Counted from the stretch's first letter, positions 15,601 through 28,000 are shown. The stretch is 64,000 bases of DNA from Owenia fusiformis (GCA_903813345.2 CAIIXF020000004.1:10176196-10240195), one strand, 5' to 3'. Numbers and translations: made by a program. Notes: generated by a model from the sequence alone, not told the origin.

Positions 15601-18087
15601 AAACAGACTACACTTCGGACCTCTAGAATCTTGCCCGTAGCCAGCTTTTACCAGGAGGGGGAGCTTTTTTCCAGGGGGGAGCTTTTTCACAATTTTGGCT
15701 AAAAAGCATGCGAAAAATTCTCAGAATAATGAAAAACTGCATGATTTTGAAAGAATATCTGGCCAGGGGGGAGCTTCTGCCCCCCCCCCCCCCAGCTCCC
15801 CCTCTGGCTACGGGCCTGAGAATGATATATTTTTGATACTGTACTATTTGTCATACTAAGGCACACAACTTTCTGTAGGAATCCAAGTGATCTCCCGAGA
15901 TTAAAGCAAGTGAGCGCAGCACCATCCTGAGATTTTGAAAATAGGCTTGCACCCACCTGAAAATCCATTTGCACCCACTTAAAAATAAGAAAAATAATTA
16001 AAAATTGGCATATTTTGACCAAGTTTGGTTTGAATTATTCTGTTTAGAACACTGGATCCATATTTGGTTAAAATGTTACATGTGATTCCTAGAAAACTAT
16101 TGTCTCTTGTTAGATGAACAACATCATTTGCGACTAAATCATGAAATCATTTTCAACAATGGACTCCTGTATCTCAACAAATTCTAAACAAATAGAGAAA
16201 TAAATCTCAAACTTCCTACATTTGGATCTGTTAATCTGTGAATTATTGACTTTAGTAAAGAAAATTGCAAACATTTGATCTTGTTATTGATGTATTTTAA
16301 ATATGCACTGATATATATTTCAGGATGTGATTTGGCGCAATGGGCTGTCTTACAAGGGGCGTATTGATATGGACTCGTGTGAAATAGTTCCCATAGATGA
16401 TGGAAAAGGTAAAAACTTTGAAAATAAATTCTTATTTCTTTTCAATACATTTCACAACTTTTTCTATATAACCTGATTTTGCAATGTTTCCCACAAAATG
16501 ATGAAATCTGATGAGTGTAATAAACTCGGTAACTACAATTTTCGTCATATATTTATATATTAACGACTCTTTGTAGTGGACAAATGGAAAATATTGAGTC
16601 TAGCTAATTTACTCTCTTTAATAAGAAATTATTTAAAACAAAAAACTTGTAAAAATAGATTTAAAATATTACTATAGATCATTTTTCCATTTTAATTTTA
16701 CAACATTTACAGGAATAGAATCTCTCAAAAGAACTCTTCCATAAATCATGCTTCTATTTGTAGATTCGCAGTTCAACACTTCCGTGAAACACGGCTGGAA
16801 GATACATGACAAACAGAAAGACAAATGGTACCTTATTTACGGAAAATCAGCCGAAGAGAAAACAAGATGGCTGCGAGCATTCCACGATGAGAGAAACCGC
16901 GTTAAAAATGAAGGAGAACGGGAAAATGGTAAGTCTGGTCTGTAGCGTCAAATGGTTTAATTGGTTAATTTGATGAAATATCAATGGAGTTCTCTAAAAA
17001 TTTATGTACCAAGAAAGCTCCTTCATATGTAAAAGGTAATATAATATGGACATTCAATATGGTCATTCAATATGACCTTTCAATGTGAACCTTCAATTAT
17101 GGCCTTCTAATGACGATCCTCAATTATGGTCCTTTGGACATACATGTACAGTAAAACTGGTGTCAGTTGAGCTCAGGTTCTTGGAGCAACTGGTCTAAAT
17201 GGCATTACGGACCAGTTGCCATGTTAATTTCATATATGAACTGCAAAAATCAACTGGTCCGTATCAAAAGTGACCTGACAAATGACCAGTGGACCAGCCC
17301 TTAGCTCAAGCCCTGACTGGTGTAAGTCGAATACCTTTGGTACTTTAAAATTGTTCCACTTGGAGTTGTTCCACTTGAAGGTGTTTCCCTTAACAGCTTT
17401 TCCTGCATTTAGAAAAGCATGAATTTTATACAATATGCATAGTCATATACCTTTTTATTATGAATGAGCATTTTTTTGTTTTAAGCGCTGCTGAGGGCTG
17501 AAAAGGACAAGATTCTCCTCAATATGTCAAAGTCCAAGTCTGCATCAGGTCAAGACAGACCTAAAGGTTAGTTTAGTATGTTCAATATTTTATTCTGACT
17601 GTAATATTGATTGGAAGCCAGAGGCTCAAACAGGCTAACCATAAAGCTAATTGTAAACATAGATTTTATAGATGTATGAGAATAGCAAGTAGAAAATGTT
17701 GCTTTATGTCACAATTGTTACACTTTCTTTACTATTTCTATTCTATTTTACTATTAAATTCAAATTGCTTCTGGTTTATAAGCAAAACATGATTGTTGAA
17801 AAGCTAATTAGCCATGAAATGTATACACCCCGTGGGGTGTCTTTTTCATGTATTGTATGAAACATTGTATGATTGATTTTTAATTTAATAAATTGAATTG
17901 AATTGAATTTCCAGGTAAAGCTTCCATCGAGACATCTTACTCAGAACAGCAATCCCTTATAAGGAATTTTCCATCACACGCAACATTGCCAAGAGGAGTA
18001 TATCGAGAAGAACTTGTTTCCGGGGATGGATCAAAAAAGAAGTGGTTCGGCTCATGGAATAAGAAAAATCGAAATGCAAAACGATGA
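1083..18087 (+). CDS. ARHGEF9-like: SH3-DH-PH Rho guanine nucleotide exchange factor, ASEF/collybistin family (5' end incomplete)
   Basis: This multi-exon gene encodes a Rho-family GEF that would load GTP onto Cdc42/Rac at the membrane cortex. Exons I can join: 1083-1248, 6586-6722, 11183-11318, 12478-12620, 12820-12999, 13419-13610, 13784-13963, 14393-14638, 14999-15115, 15402-15530, 16324-16408, 16764-16928, 17486-17566, 17915-18087. All have AG/GT borders and matching phases, giving 709 residues before TGA. Residues about 199-252 are an SH3 domain ([20 protein letters not shown]). Residues about 275-470 are a DH domain, with [14 protein letters not shown] and the [16 protein letters not shown] helix. 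Residues about 500-620 are a PH domain. The linker after the SH3 (RVNQE) and the short C-terminal tail are typical of collybistin/ASEF/SPATA13. The first four exons encode a basic, Ser/Thr-rich region without a recognised domain. A first exon may lie upstream of the window; an in-frame ATG at 1185 is an alternative start. Confidence 0.93.
1263..1890. repeat. Minisatellite, unit about 36 bp, in RhoGEF intron 1
   Basis: Roughly 15-18 imperfect head-to-tail copies of a unit built from ATGATTAGGGTGTCATTGGG plus AATAGGGTGTCATC-like words. Units vary by small indels, and some lack the AGGG part. It begins just after the donor of the first recognised coding exon. There is no dyad symmetry and there are no unique spacers, so it is a simple tandem minisatellite. 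Confidence 0.9.
1891..3739. other. Intron sequence with minor repeats
   Basis: No exon is seen. At about 2235-2330 a repeat word (GTCTGTAACAAATGGCAGGT followed by TTTTGCATG) recurs at about 9080-9145 and, degenerate, near 12700. At 3182-3273 a 55-60 bp segment ending in AGTACTTCCCCTGGAGGTC is tandemly duplicated. It is followed at about 3289-3313 by a run of more than 20 C residues, which may be length-uncertain in the assembly. Confidence 0.6.
3740..5620. mobile_element. Foldback-type repeat with arms made of about 103-bp tandem units
   Basis: About three direct copies of a 103-bp unit (AAATTTGAATGAAGTGT, then CTTGCATTTCTATA, GAGTGTTGACTACATGCC and TTATTCCTTGCTAATTCCAC) lie at 3750-4085. 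About five copies lie in the opposite orientation at 5080-5615. The roughly 1 kb between them is unrelated AT-rich sequence with a G run at 5041. Solo copies of the same unit occur at about 9705-9835 and 10015-10145. I do not see clean terminal inverted repeats or a target duplication, so the borders are approximate. Confidence 0.7.
5621..6585. other. Intron sequence, no gene seen
   Basis: AT-rich intron with a C run near 6182-6196. The words GGTGAGAGCCCT (about 6508) and AGGGCTCTCGCCAGG (about 6291) form an inverted pair about 220 bp apart, suggesting a small unclassified palindromic repeat at about 6290-6520. No coding exon is seen. Confidence 0.5.
6787..7025. repeat. Dispersed repeat, copy 1 (second copy at 59114-59255)
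   Basis: The segment starts with ATCCTCCTAAGCAGGTATCC, contains CCCCCTGCTA, CCAATTTGGAAGC and CCCGATTAAACTGAAT, and ends with TTCTGGATTTTGAAGCCCTG and GATCGTAGGAT. The same words in the same order occur at 59114-59255, where an internal stretch is missing. The ends ATCCT and AGGAT are complementary, as expected for a short inverted-repeat element, but I cannot assign a superfamily. Confidence 0.75.
7027..7538. mobile_element. Palindromic MITE/foldback element
   Basis: The left end ATGTAACCACCAAGAAGATG is the exact complement of the right end CATCTTCTTGGTGGTTACAT. The arms stay complementary for about 200 bp each around a short loop near 7250-7290. There is no transposase. A related partial copy sits at about 15890-16060 in the same gene (shared words GGCTTGCACCCACCTGAAAA and TCCATTTGCACCCACTT). 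Arm divergence is modest, so insertion is not ancient. Superfamily not determined. Confidence 0.85.
7539..11182. other. Intron of the RhoGEF with small duplications
   Basis: No exon is seen. A segment of about 150 bp (TTCAATTTTTATGTTCAGTA, then CAATCAGACAGACTAAAAGT) is tandemly duplicated at about 8482-8780. It belongs to a dispersed family with GTGTTC/CTGTCT words also seen near 10690-10760 and 14780-14850. A short hairpin is present at 9004-9030 (ATGTCACCACCAAGAA then TGGTGACAT). Solo copies of the 103-bp foldback unit occur at about 9705-9835 and 10015-10145. Confidence 0.6.
11319..12477. other. Intron with palindromic MITE at about 12091-12211
   Basis: The intron contains a repetitive GTCCCGTCCCGAAAT stretch at about 11915-11950. 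It also holds an imperfect palindrome at about 12091-12211 in which CGATTCATAGGCCGGTGCC pairs with the downstream GGACCGGCCGATGAATCG, and GAGTATTTTGTTCA pairs with TGAACAAAATACTC. No coding exon is seen. Confidence 0.65.
15626..16060. mobile_element. Two small repeat insertions in a RhoGEF intron
   Basis: At about 15626-15823 an imperfect palindrome runs from GCCCGTAGCCAGC to GGCTACGGGCCTGAGA and encloses GGGGGAGCTTTT words and a C run at 15780-15793. At about 15890-16060 a diverged partial copy of the 7027-7538 MITE follows. Both lie between the exons that end at 15530 and start at 16324, so they do not interrupt coding sequence. Confidence 0.65.
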
Positions 18088-18088
18088 T

Positions 18089-18094
18089 AATAAA
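18089..18094 (+). terminator. Polyadenylation signal AATAAA overlapping the end of the RhoGEF gene
   Basis: AATAAA begins one base after the TGA stop of the RhoGEF; a second AATAAA occurs at about 18284. The first is so close to the stop that the second may be the one used. Confidence 0.45.
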
Positions 18095-20870
18095 ATCAAG
18101 AATATAATTAATATTAAAATTACATTGATTACCCCAGTGTAATGTTGTGATAATTGATGTGATTGGCTTATTAAAAATTCGATCCCGACACCTGCATCCA
18201 ATCTTTAAAGATAAATGCAAGGAATTACTTTATGACGAGGGATCTTCAAGGAGGTGACTATGTTCCTGGAGTAAGAAAACAGTGAAATAAAGAAACTGTG
18301 ATTTGAACTTTGAACTGAGAATTTGTGTAATTTCATGAGGCAAAATGAAATGAAAATATAGAAGTCAAATGGAAATGCATAATAAGGAACAGAATTCATA
18401 AAATGGATTAGAAATTATTAAAATGGAATGAAAATGCCTAAAATGGAATGGAAATGCATAAAACGGAATGGAAGGAAAATGCCTAAAATGGAATAGAAGT
18501 GCATAAAATTGAATGGAAATGCCTAAATTTAAAACACTTGTTACATTACGGCATTGATACCACAGTGAATATGGAAAGTGAATATGCAAAACATGATGAA
18601 ATGGAATTCCTAATTGGTGAAATAATCCATTTGATGTGACTATGAAGTGAAAAATGATGATTTCCATATGGAGTGCCTGAAAGATGGATTATTTATCTCC
18701 AAACTATGCAGTATTTAATAGAATAATATGCTTATAGTTGATGTACAGTTCAATAGCTTCTAGATCTGTTTAATTAAATTACAAGAGAGTGAAACCTGTC
18801 TATTGGAATGCCTAAACGATTTGAATATATTTAAATCTTGTTCCTGTGGAACACTATTTCAGGTACCAAAGGTGTTCAACTTAAACACAAGCTTTCCCGC
18901 ATACTGTCAATAGATGGCGAAGGTATCAGCCAAAAATGTCATTAATCATACTTTGTCTTCAAACTTTAACTTGACATGAATCTTACCTAATGTTCCTCAG
19001 CCTTTGAATCTTGAAACATTTAGTAAGACAGTGAAACCTGTCTATTGGAACACCTAAACGATTTGAATATATTTAAATCTTGTTCCTGTGGAACACTATT
19101 TCAGGTACCAAAGGTGTCCAAATTAAGCACAAGCTTTCCTGCACGTATATTGTCCATAGATGGCGAAGATATCAGCCAAAAATTTCATTAATAATACTTT
19201 GTCTTCGAACTTTAAATTGACATGAATCCTACCTAATGTTCCCCAGCCTTTGGATCTTAAAACATTTAGTACCAATAGGTGGTACTAAATTATCATTGGT
19301 TTACCAGCAATGGCCATTTTGAGTATAAATTTCCAATTGTGGAACTTATGTCAATTTGACGCGTCAATTTGTAGATATAGAATTCTTGGGTTGAGCTGAT
19401 TATGCCAAAAAATTGTGTCAAATATATAAGGTGCAAAATTTTATGTTATTTATTTATTCAAGATGTTTGTGTACACTGTAAAAACAACAAAAGTGATTAA
19501 ACATCACTCAAAATAAACTACATTGTGTAAACAGAGTCTTTTAACAGATCTGTTTAACAGATTTTCTCTTTGACAGATATTCTCTGGCATCGCAAAGGTA
19601 TAGAATCTTCCGTGGCTACCAGGCATGTAGTCAACACTTTAAATCAGTTTAAAAATGCTATGAAATTGGATGTTTCATGTAAATTATATAGAAAGCGATA
19701 TATAATCCTGGTCAAAATATGTCATTACACCCCCTTCATTAGTCTGGCATCCTGGATGTTCCATTTAAATTATACAGAAAGCGATGTATAATCCTGGTCA
19801 AAATATGTTATTACACCCCCTCCATTAGTTTGGACAATGCAAATTAAAAAAAGGTGATCAAATTTGCCGTAAATTTCTATATTATTATAATAAGGAACAA
19901 AATTAAGATTCCAACATTAGTAGGATTTAATATGTTATTCAATGAATACTTTCAGTGCCAAACTTATGGAGGGAGTGTATATGTAATGCACAATATAGGA
20001 AAACATACTTGCAACAAATATATATAAATTGTATCACTTTAAAGGGAGGTATTTATGTGTACAACATGTATAAATATTGTTGACAAATTCTGTATATATA
20101 GCTAAGCTTCTACTGTCGCAGTGTAGAAATAAAGATATACAATATTTTCTTCATAATTTATCCAATTCTCTGTGTTTAGTTTGTTATTGGGATAATGGCA
20201 GATAATAGGAAGGGGGTGGCCTGGTGGATCGCTTGACATTTGATTCCCATATTCCGAGAATACATATTAGAATTTGAAGATTAGACTTTGAAAGATAATG
20301 AACAGATATTGCCTTCTCTTCGTTGATACTTGGGCATTATGTTATCTCTTATATAACATTTTACAACATGCCACGATAAGAAAGTAAATAAAGCCAAATC
20401 TGTATAATCTGACACCTAGGTCCCATCATGATAAACCATGGCATCTCATTTCTTCTCATCCCTGAGATGCCATGATATAATGAGCTTGATTTGGCGATCC
20501 AGGAGAGCCCAAAATTGAGGATTTTTGAGATCTTTCATCCCAGCTCATATTTCATTTAATTGGGGTCATTAAACTTGTGTACACGTGCCTGTGCTCATAT
20601 CTGCTGTTAAATACAATGCCTATTATGTAATGTATTGCCATTAGGTAAATGATTACATTATAACTATCACACTTATTGACAGTTATAACTTTTCCCATCT
20701 GATTTGCTCAGATCACAGAATATGCCTCATAATATCAGAGCATGTTTCAGGTGAAACAGAAAGATGCTATGAGTATCAAAATGCCTAGGTCCTTATCCCG
20801 TGACAGGACTCTATAGTCCTTGGCACGGGATAACTATGTCCCATTTTTCTAACATTGAATTCCATGTTGA
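18095..20870. repeat. Intergenic DNA with tandem duplications
   Basis: No gene is seen. At about 18370-18520, AAATGGAATGGAAATGCCTA-like words are repeated as a degenerate minisatellite. At about 18790-19030 and 19030-19270 a unit of about 240 bp is directly duplicated (starts GTGAAACCTGTCTATTGGAA, ends near ATCTTGAAACATTTAGTA). At about 19665-19830 a 120-bp unit is duplicated (AGAAAGCGATATATAATCCT). A hairpin at about 20796-20835 pairs ATCCCGTG and CAGGACT with AGTCCT and CACGGGAT. Confidence 0.7.
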
Positions 20871-20881
20871 ATTGCCAGATT

Positions 20882-21722
20882 AAAGGATGGGTCGGGGAAT
20901 AGGTCCGGATATCGACTTAGAAAAAGGAGTGCTATCGATATGGAGAACTGAATTCAACAATGTTTTTCTCTTAAACCAATCATTGAAAACATGTAAAAAA
21001 ACACGGTATTTTATGTAATGTTGACTGATTGACAACAATTTCATGCAAAAAATATTTCGAAATATTTTATATAACTGTTTTTGTTAACATTTTTTGTTTT
21101 TTTTAGTGCAATTGATTTTGCTCCTTTATACCAATTCTTGATAATGAAATAAAATGTATTTCCGAATCTTGTTGGTACAAAATAGCACATACAACATGTT
21201 TTTAGACCTCTCAATATTATAGTTATACAAATAAATTTTTGGTTGATTTTAAAAAAGTATTGAAAAAAATGAAACAAAATCCCTAATTAGATAAAAATCA
21301 AGATAAACCTTTTATTTCATTAACAAGATACTTTTTTAAAATCAACCAAAATTTCCTTTGTACAATTACAATATTGAGAGACCTAAACATGTTGTGTTTA
21401 TGTCGTTTTGTTCCAATGAGGTTCGGAAAGATGTTTCATTTCACTCTGGAAACATGATACCAAGAACAAAACAAGTGTTTGATTTGTTTTCTAAAACAAT
21501 ATAGATGAAAGTATATAATATATTTTTCAAATTATATAGTTACCATTCAAAAGATTACCATTATATTGACAATGTATAAATTTTTTAGAATTTTTATGAC
21601 TGGTTTAAGAGAAACGTGTGTTCAAAAAGTTCTCCATATCGATACCACTCCTTTCAAAATTGTAATGTCTGAAAAGCCAACCCAATCACACATATTATCA
21701 AACCTTGATATCCCATCCTTCT
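20882..21722. mobile_element. Large palindromic (foldback) element, about 0.84 kb
   Basis: The two halves are reverse complements with some divergence. TATCGATATGGAGAACT and TTCTCTTAAACCA on the left (20931-20982) pair with TGGTTTAAGAGAA and GTTCTCCATATCGATA on the right (about 21602-21650). GGTTGATTTTAAAAAAGTAT (21241) pairs with ATACTTTTTTAAAATCAACC (21329). The axis is near 21290. There is no transposase ORF and no clear target duplication. Confidence 0.8.
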
Positions 21723-22780
21723 TCTAAGAGTCAACGGATATCAATTTGTAATACAATTAATGAAGAATAGTGCAACTACATTGCATATCTCTGTGCCAGA
21801 ATCAAAACATTCAAGAGCAAATACTAAATGAGTAATTTATCAAAAAAGTTTGAAACATATCCTCCAAAACATTGCTTACTTTCATTGTAAAGATGACATT
21901 GAATGGTATTTCTTGATGAGTGACTTATGTTTATCTGGGTAATCAAGGGATTATAGTTACTCAAAGTTACTGAGCATCCAATTTTGACACTTCAGTTGTG
22001 TTGATGAAATTGTAAATATTTCTGCAAAATTCATCCTGAGCACAGCTTTTTGGTTTCAATTTTATAATCTCTATTCATGACCCTGATGCTGAACAGTCAG
22101 AATCAATAAAAAAATCCAAATCATAACCAGTGTGAAAATTAAAAGTGAAGCGACCTTTCTTCTGATATTTCCTTCATCAAATGGCAGCCATCTTATTTCC
22201 CCCCTTCAAATTAAATTGGCAGGAAATTCAGAGAAGTTTGAAAAAATTTAAAAAGCTATTTCTCTACAAGTGAAGTAAATGCATATGAAAACATTTGCGT
22301 GCGGTATTGGAATAAGTTGAAATGTGATGTAAATAAATGTTATTGGTATCGAATGCACAGCATGTTCTGGATAGATACGTGAATCATACATTATGTCAGC
22401 AATTAATTTTTTGTTCGGAGTTCGATAACGGGCCTCGAACGAGCTCGTACGGGCCTCGAAATTACGAGCCTCTTACATGCTAGTACAGGCCTCGAAAACA
22501 ATAATTACGAGCATCGTACGAGCTCGCACGCGCCTCGAAAACAAGCTTCGTACGAGGATGGTGCTCCTTTTTGCCCGTAAAACTCGTAATTCTCGAGGCT
22601 GATGGGAATAAATCAGTCACAATGCATTGAGTCATGGGGTTATATTCTTTTCACACATTGCAAAATATTTTATACAATATCGCTTAAAAGATACGAAATT
22701 GCTTGAATGAATATATTTTCAAGGAAACTTTTTGCAAAGGTCAAAATGAGAAAACAAATACAACTAGACTTTTGAAGATT
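21723..22780. other. Intergenic DNA; CpG-rich short-repeat cluster at 22410-22610
   Basis: Mostly unremarkable AT-rich sequence. Between about 22410 and 22610 the composition changes sharply. The words GGGCCTCGAA, ACGAGC and TCGTACGAGC recur many times in both orientations, giving a CpG-dense patch with several small palindromes. No coding frame is apparent in it. Confidence 0.6.
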
Positions 22781-24950
22781 GCAAGCAATCTCACGGAGGC
22801 CCTCTTAGGCATTTTTGACAATTTGAAGGTCAACTAAAGGACAAATATCAAATCTGAGGTCAGATGTGAACTCCTGAAAACTTGTAGATGATTTTCAAAA
22901 AAAGATTTTGTCAATTTGAAGCGAGTTTAAATTTGACCTTGAAAGATTTCGAAATTGACCTTTTTTCAACTTTTGAACTCTTATATCTCAAACTGGGATA
23001 AAATTCAATTAGATAGTCAATTGCTAATATGTGTACAACCCTTAGAGGAATGTGTTTATTTCGACTCAGGATTAAAAATATTGGTTTGTAGTCGAACTTT
23101 GCGAAACTTAGATAGCACAGTTTGTGACCTAATTTCATGATCTTGACCTTTGACTTTGAAAAGTTTTACTTTTTCAGACCTCAGTAGGACTTTTGTAATT
23201 AAGCTGACCTAAATTTGAATCCAAAGACTCAATTTAAAAAATCAACTTTTCTTACCTTTCGAAGGTCATTGAAGGTCAATTAAAGTTCAAAGGTCAAATC
23301 TGAGGTCAGATTTGGACTCCTGGGAACTTGTAGATGAGTTATAAAAAAAATTTTGTCAGATTGAAGCAAGTTGAAAAATGACCTTTTTTGACCGTTTTTT
23401 TTACGTCAAATATCTCAAAAACGGTAAAAATTTATTGCTGACATATAGTGAAGAATTTATAGAGAATACCAAAATGTAGTTTCAGTTTAATTCATCGCAA
23501 GAAATAACGAAGTATAAGGACAAAGTTGAGAAACTTGAAAAAAATTTAGATTTGACCTAGATCTTGACCTTTGACCTAATTTGATAACCGTGACCCTTGA
23601 CCTTGAAAATTTTACTATTCTAGAGCTCAGTAGTTTTTTTTTGATTAGGCCAACCCTAAATTTGAGTCCAAAAACTCAATTTGAAAAATCAACTTTTCTG
23701 ACATTTCAAAGGTCACTGAAGGTCAACTAAAGGTCAAATGTCAAATCTGAGGTTAAATATGAACTCCTGAGAAGTTGAAGATGATTTTTAAAAAAAAGTT
23801 GGGTGAATTTGAAGGAAGTTAAAATTTGACCTTATAAACTTTGAAAAAATGACCTTTTTCAGTTTTTGAGCTCTTATATCTCAAAAGTGGGACAAAATTT
23901 TAATAAATAGTCAATGACTAATATGTGTAGAACCCTTAGAGAAAAGTATATCTTGACTTTCAATTAAAAATATTTATTTGAAGTCTTGAAGTATGAGAAA
24001 CTTAGATAGCACAGTTTGTGACCTAATTTGATGACCTTGACCTTTGACCTTGAAATTTTTACTTTTTGAGACCTCAGTAGGCTTTTTGTAATTAGACTGA
24101 CCTAAATTTGAATCCAAAGACTCAATTTGAAAAATCAACTTTTCTGACCTTTCGAAGGTCATTGAAGGTCAACTAAAGGTCATAGGTCAAAACTAAGGTC
24201 AGATTTGAGTTCCTGAGATCTTGTAGATGCTTTTTAAAAAAAGTTTGGTCAATTTAGAGCAAGTTGAAATTTGACCCTCAAAAATTTCGAAATTTGACCA
24301 TTTTTCAGTTTTTGAGTTCTAATATCTCAAAACTGGAGCAAAATTTTAATAAATAGTCAATTGCTAATATGTGTAGAGCCTTTAGAGGAATATATATTCT
24401 GACTTTAAGTAAAAAAAAATGATTTGTAGTCTCCAATTTTGAGAAACTTAGAAAACACAGTTTGTGATTTCGTTTGATGACCTTGACCTTTGACCTTGCA
24501 AATTTTACTTTTTTAGACCTCAAAAGGTCTTTTGTGAATAGATATACCTAAATTTGAATCCAGAAAATCGATTTGAAAAATCAATTTTTTTGACCTTTCG
24601 GAGGTCACTGAAGGTCAACCGAAGGTCAAAGGTCAAATCTGAGGTCAGATTTGGACTCCTGGGAACTTGTAGATGATTTTTAAAAAAAAATTTGGTCAGA
24701 TTGAAGCAAGTTGAAAAATGACCTTTTTTGACCGTTTTTTGACGTCAAATATCTCAAAAACGGTAAAAATTTAATGCTGACATATAGTGAACAATTTGTA
24801 GAGAATACTTAAATGTAGTTTCAGTTTAATTCATCGCAAGAAATAATGAAGTATAATGACAAACTTGAGAAACTTGAAAAAAAACTTAGATTTGACCTAG
24901 ATTTTGACCTTTGACCTTGACCTAGATAAAAAATATTTTCCCCCCTATTC
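22780..24950. repeat. Satellite-like tandem array, unit about 445 bp, about five copies
   Basis: The anchor word CTGAGGTCAGAT (or a variant) followed by ACTCCTG occurs at about 22855, 23310, 23747, 24191 and 24637, a spacing of 437-455 bp. Copies 2 and 5 share a variant body (TTTTTGACCGTTTTTT, then TATCTCAAAAACGGTAAAAA). Copies 1, 3 and 4 share another, so there is a higher-order pattern of two unit types. The array is saturated with GACCTTTGACCT and AGGTCAAAGGTCA words. Short open frames inside it are by-products of the repeat. Confidence 0.88.
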
Positions 24951-25029
24951 CAGACAAGGTTCCTAGTAGGATCATATAGTAGGTAGTTGAAAGCTAGTTG
25001 GAAGTAGGAGAAAAATGCTTTGGAAGAAT

Positions 25030-28000
25030 AACTAGACTTTGGAAATTGAACGAAGTTCAATTTCAGACTCCAGATCTAGACTTTTTTAAGCCCAGTCATC
25101 TAAAATAAGCCGAGTCATTCAGAATAAGCTGAGTCATCCAGAATAAGATGGATGGATAAAATAGGAAGGTAGAATAGGATAGAATGGGAAGGAACGATAG
25201 GATAGAATAAGAAAGAAGGATAGGATAGAACAGAATAGGAAGAAAGGATATGATAGGAGAGGATAGGAAGGATAGGAAGGAAAGGATACGAAGGAAGGAT
25301 AGATAGGAAGGATAGGATAGGATCAGATAGGAAGGATGGATGAATTTTTCAATATTTTCTTCTCTACTCTTGACTTTCTATCAGGATACCATCAGATCGA
25401 TTTTCCGAAATTTCAAAACGCCATAACTTCCGAACTGGAAGTCAGATCTAAATTTGATTTAAAGATTCGGATTCCTGACAAAATTCTACCCCTAATTCAT
25501 AACTCATACGTTAAATTTGGCGAATTTTTATTTTGACCTACTTTTTGGACACGCCATAACTTCGGAACCGGTAGTCGAATCGAAATTTGGTTTGCAGATT
25601 CGGATTCCTGACAAAATTCTACCCCTAATTCATAACTCATACGTTAAATTTGGAGAACTTTTTATTTTGACCAACTTTTCGGACACCATATCTCAAAAGT
25701 GGGTCAAAATACTTTCTGACGGCAAAAGGCTAACACTATTAGCACACTCTTGGCTACATGTATACACAATTTCGAAGAATATAATTGAAGTGTAGTGTCA
25801 GAATTGCAAAAATAAGGAAAACCTTTGAATTTGACCTAGATTTTGACCTAGGCATTTTGGTGTCCAAATTTTGAAGCTAGATGGCTTTTGAGGTCCTTTT
25901 CTTTTGAAGGCTTTCATTAAATTAAGCTGAACTCAGTCTATATTTCGAAATTTTCACTTCAAAAAAATCTTTTTTCCCATTGACTTAACATGGGCACCAA
26001 ATTTAGCGATTTTTGAGCTTTCAAAACGCCATAACTTCCGAACCGGAAGTCGGATCGAAATTTGGTTTGCAGATTCGGATTCCTGACAAAATTCTACTCC
26101 TAATTCATAACTCATACATTGAATTTGGAGCACGTTTTGGTGTGACCTACTTTCCGGACGCCATATTTCAAAACCGGTAAGAGTAATCAAAAAACGGATG
26201 GCACACTTATGAAAGGGCTGTTTGTAAGCTACAGGATGAAAAAAAGATGAAGACGTTTCGAGAAATAACGACGAAGATAATAGACAGAAGGTTGAAAATG
26301 TAAGATTTGACCTAGTTCTTGACCTTTGACCTAGATAAAAATTTGACCCAATTTCCCACCAACTAGATACTGAACCTAAATGAACTGTATAATGGTCTTT
26401 ACTGGATACCTTATAGTTATTGAAAAAACTCTTAAAGAAAAATAATAATAATAACTAGACTTTGGAAATTGAACGAAGTTCAATTTCAGACTCCAGATCT
26501 AGACTTTTTTAAGCCCAGTCATCTAAAATAAGCCGAGTCATCCAGAATAAGCTGAGTCATCCAGAATAAGATGGATGGATAAAATAGGAAGGTAGGATAG
26601 GATAGAATGGGGAGGAACGATAGGATAGAATAAGAAAGAAGAATAGGATAGAACAGAATATGAAGAAAGGATATGATAGGAGAGGATAGGAAGGATAGGA
26701 AGGAAAGGATATGAAGGAAAGATAGATAGGAAGGATAGGATCAGATAGGAAGTATGGATGAATTTTTCAATATTTTCTTCTCTACTCTTGACTTTCTATC
26801 AGGATACCATCAGATCGATTTTCCGAAATTTCAAAACGCCATAACTTCCGAACCGAAAGTGGGATCTAAATTTGATTTAAAGTTTCGGATTCCTGACAAA
26901 ATTCTACCCCTAATTCATAACTCATACGTTAAATTTGGCGAATTTTTATTTTGACCTACTTTTTGGACACGCCATTACTTCGGAACCGGAAGTCAGATCG
27001 AAATTTGGTTTGCAGACCCGAATTCCTGAGAAAATTCTACCCTTAATTCATAACTCATATGTTAAATTTGGAGAACTTTTTTTTTTGACCTACTTTTCGG
27101 ACACCATATCTTAAAAGTGGGTCGAAATACTTTCTGACGGCAAAAGGCTAACACTATTAGCACACTCTTTCCTACCTGTATACAAAATTTTGAAGCAAAT
27201 CATTTAAATATAGTGTCAGAATCGCAAAAATAAGGAAAAACTATGAATTTGACCTAGATTTTGACCTAGGGATTTTGGTGTCCAAATTTTGAAGTTGGGT
27301 AGCCTTCGAGGTCCCCTTCTTTCATAGGCTTTCATTATTTTAAGCTGTACTTAGTCTATATCTCGTATTTTACACTTCAAAAAAATCTTTTATCCCATTG
27401 ACATAACATGGGGCACCAAATTTAGCGATTTTTGAGCTTTCAAAATGTCATTACTTCCGAACCGGAAGTCGGATCGAAATTTGGTTTGCAGATTCGGATT
27501 CCTGAGAAAATTCTATACTTAATTCATAACTCAAACGTTAAATTTGGAGAATTTTTTATTTTGACCTACTTTTCGGACACCATATCTCAAAAGTGGGTCA
27601 AAATACTTTCTGACGGCAAAAGGCTAACACTATTAACACACTCTTGGCTACATGTATACAAAATTTAGAAGAATATAATTAATCTGTAGTGTCAGAATCG
27701 CAAAAATAAGGAAAAACTTTGAATTTGACCTAGATTTTGACCTAGGCATTTTGGTGTCCAAATTTTTATGAAAAGAAGGTTTTGAGGTCCCTTTCTTCTA
27801 TGGGCTTCCATTATGTTTAGCTGTGCTTAGTCTATATCTCGTATTTTACACTTCAAAAAAATATTTTTTCCCATTGAATTAACATGGAGCACCAAATTTA
27901 GCGATTTTTGAATTTTCAAAACGCCATAACTTCTGAACCGGAAGTCAGATCGAAATTTGGTTTTCAGATTCGGTATCCTGAGAAAATTTCCTATAAGACT

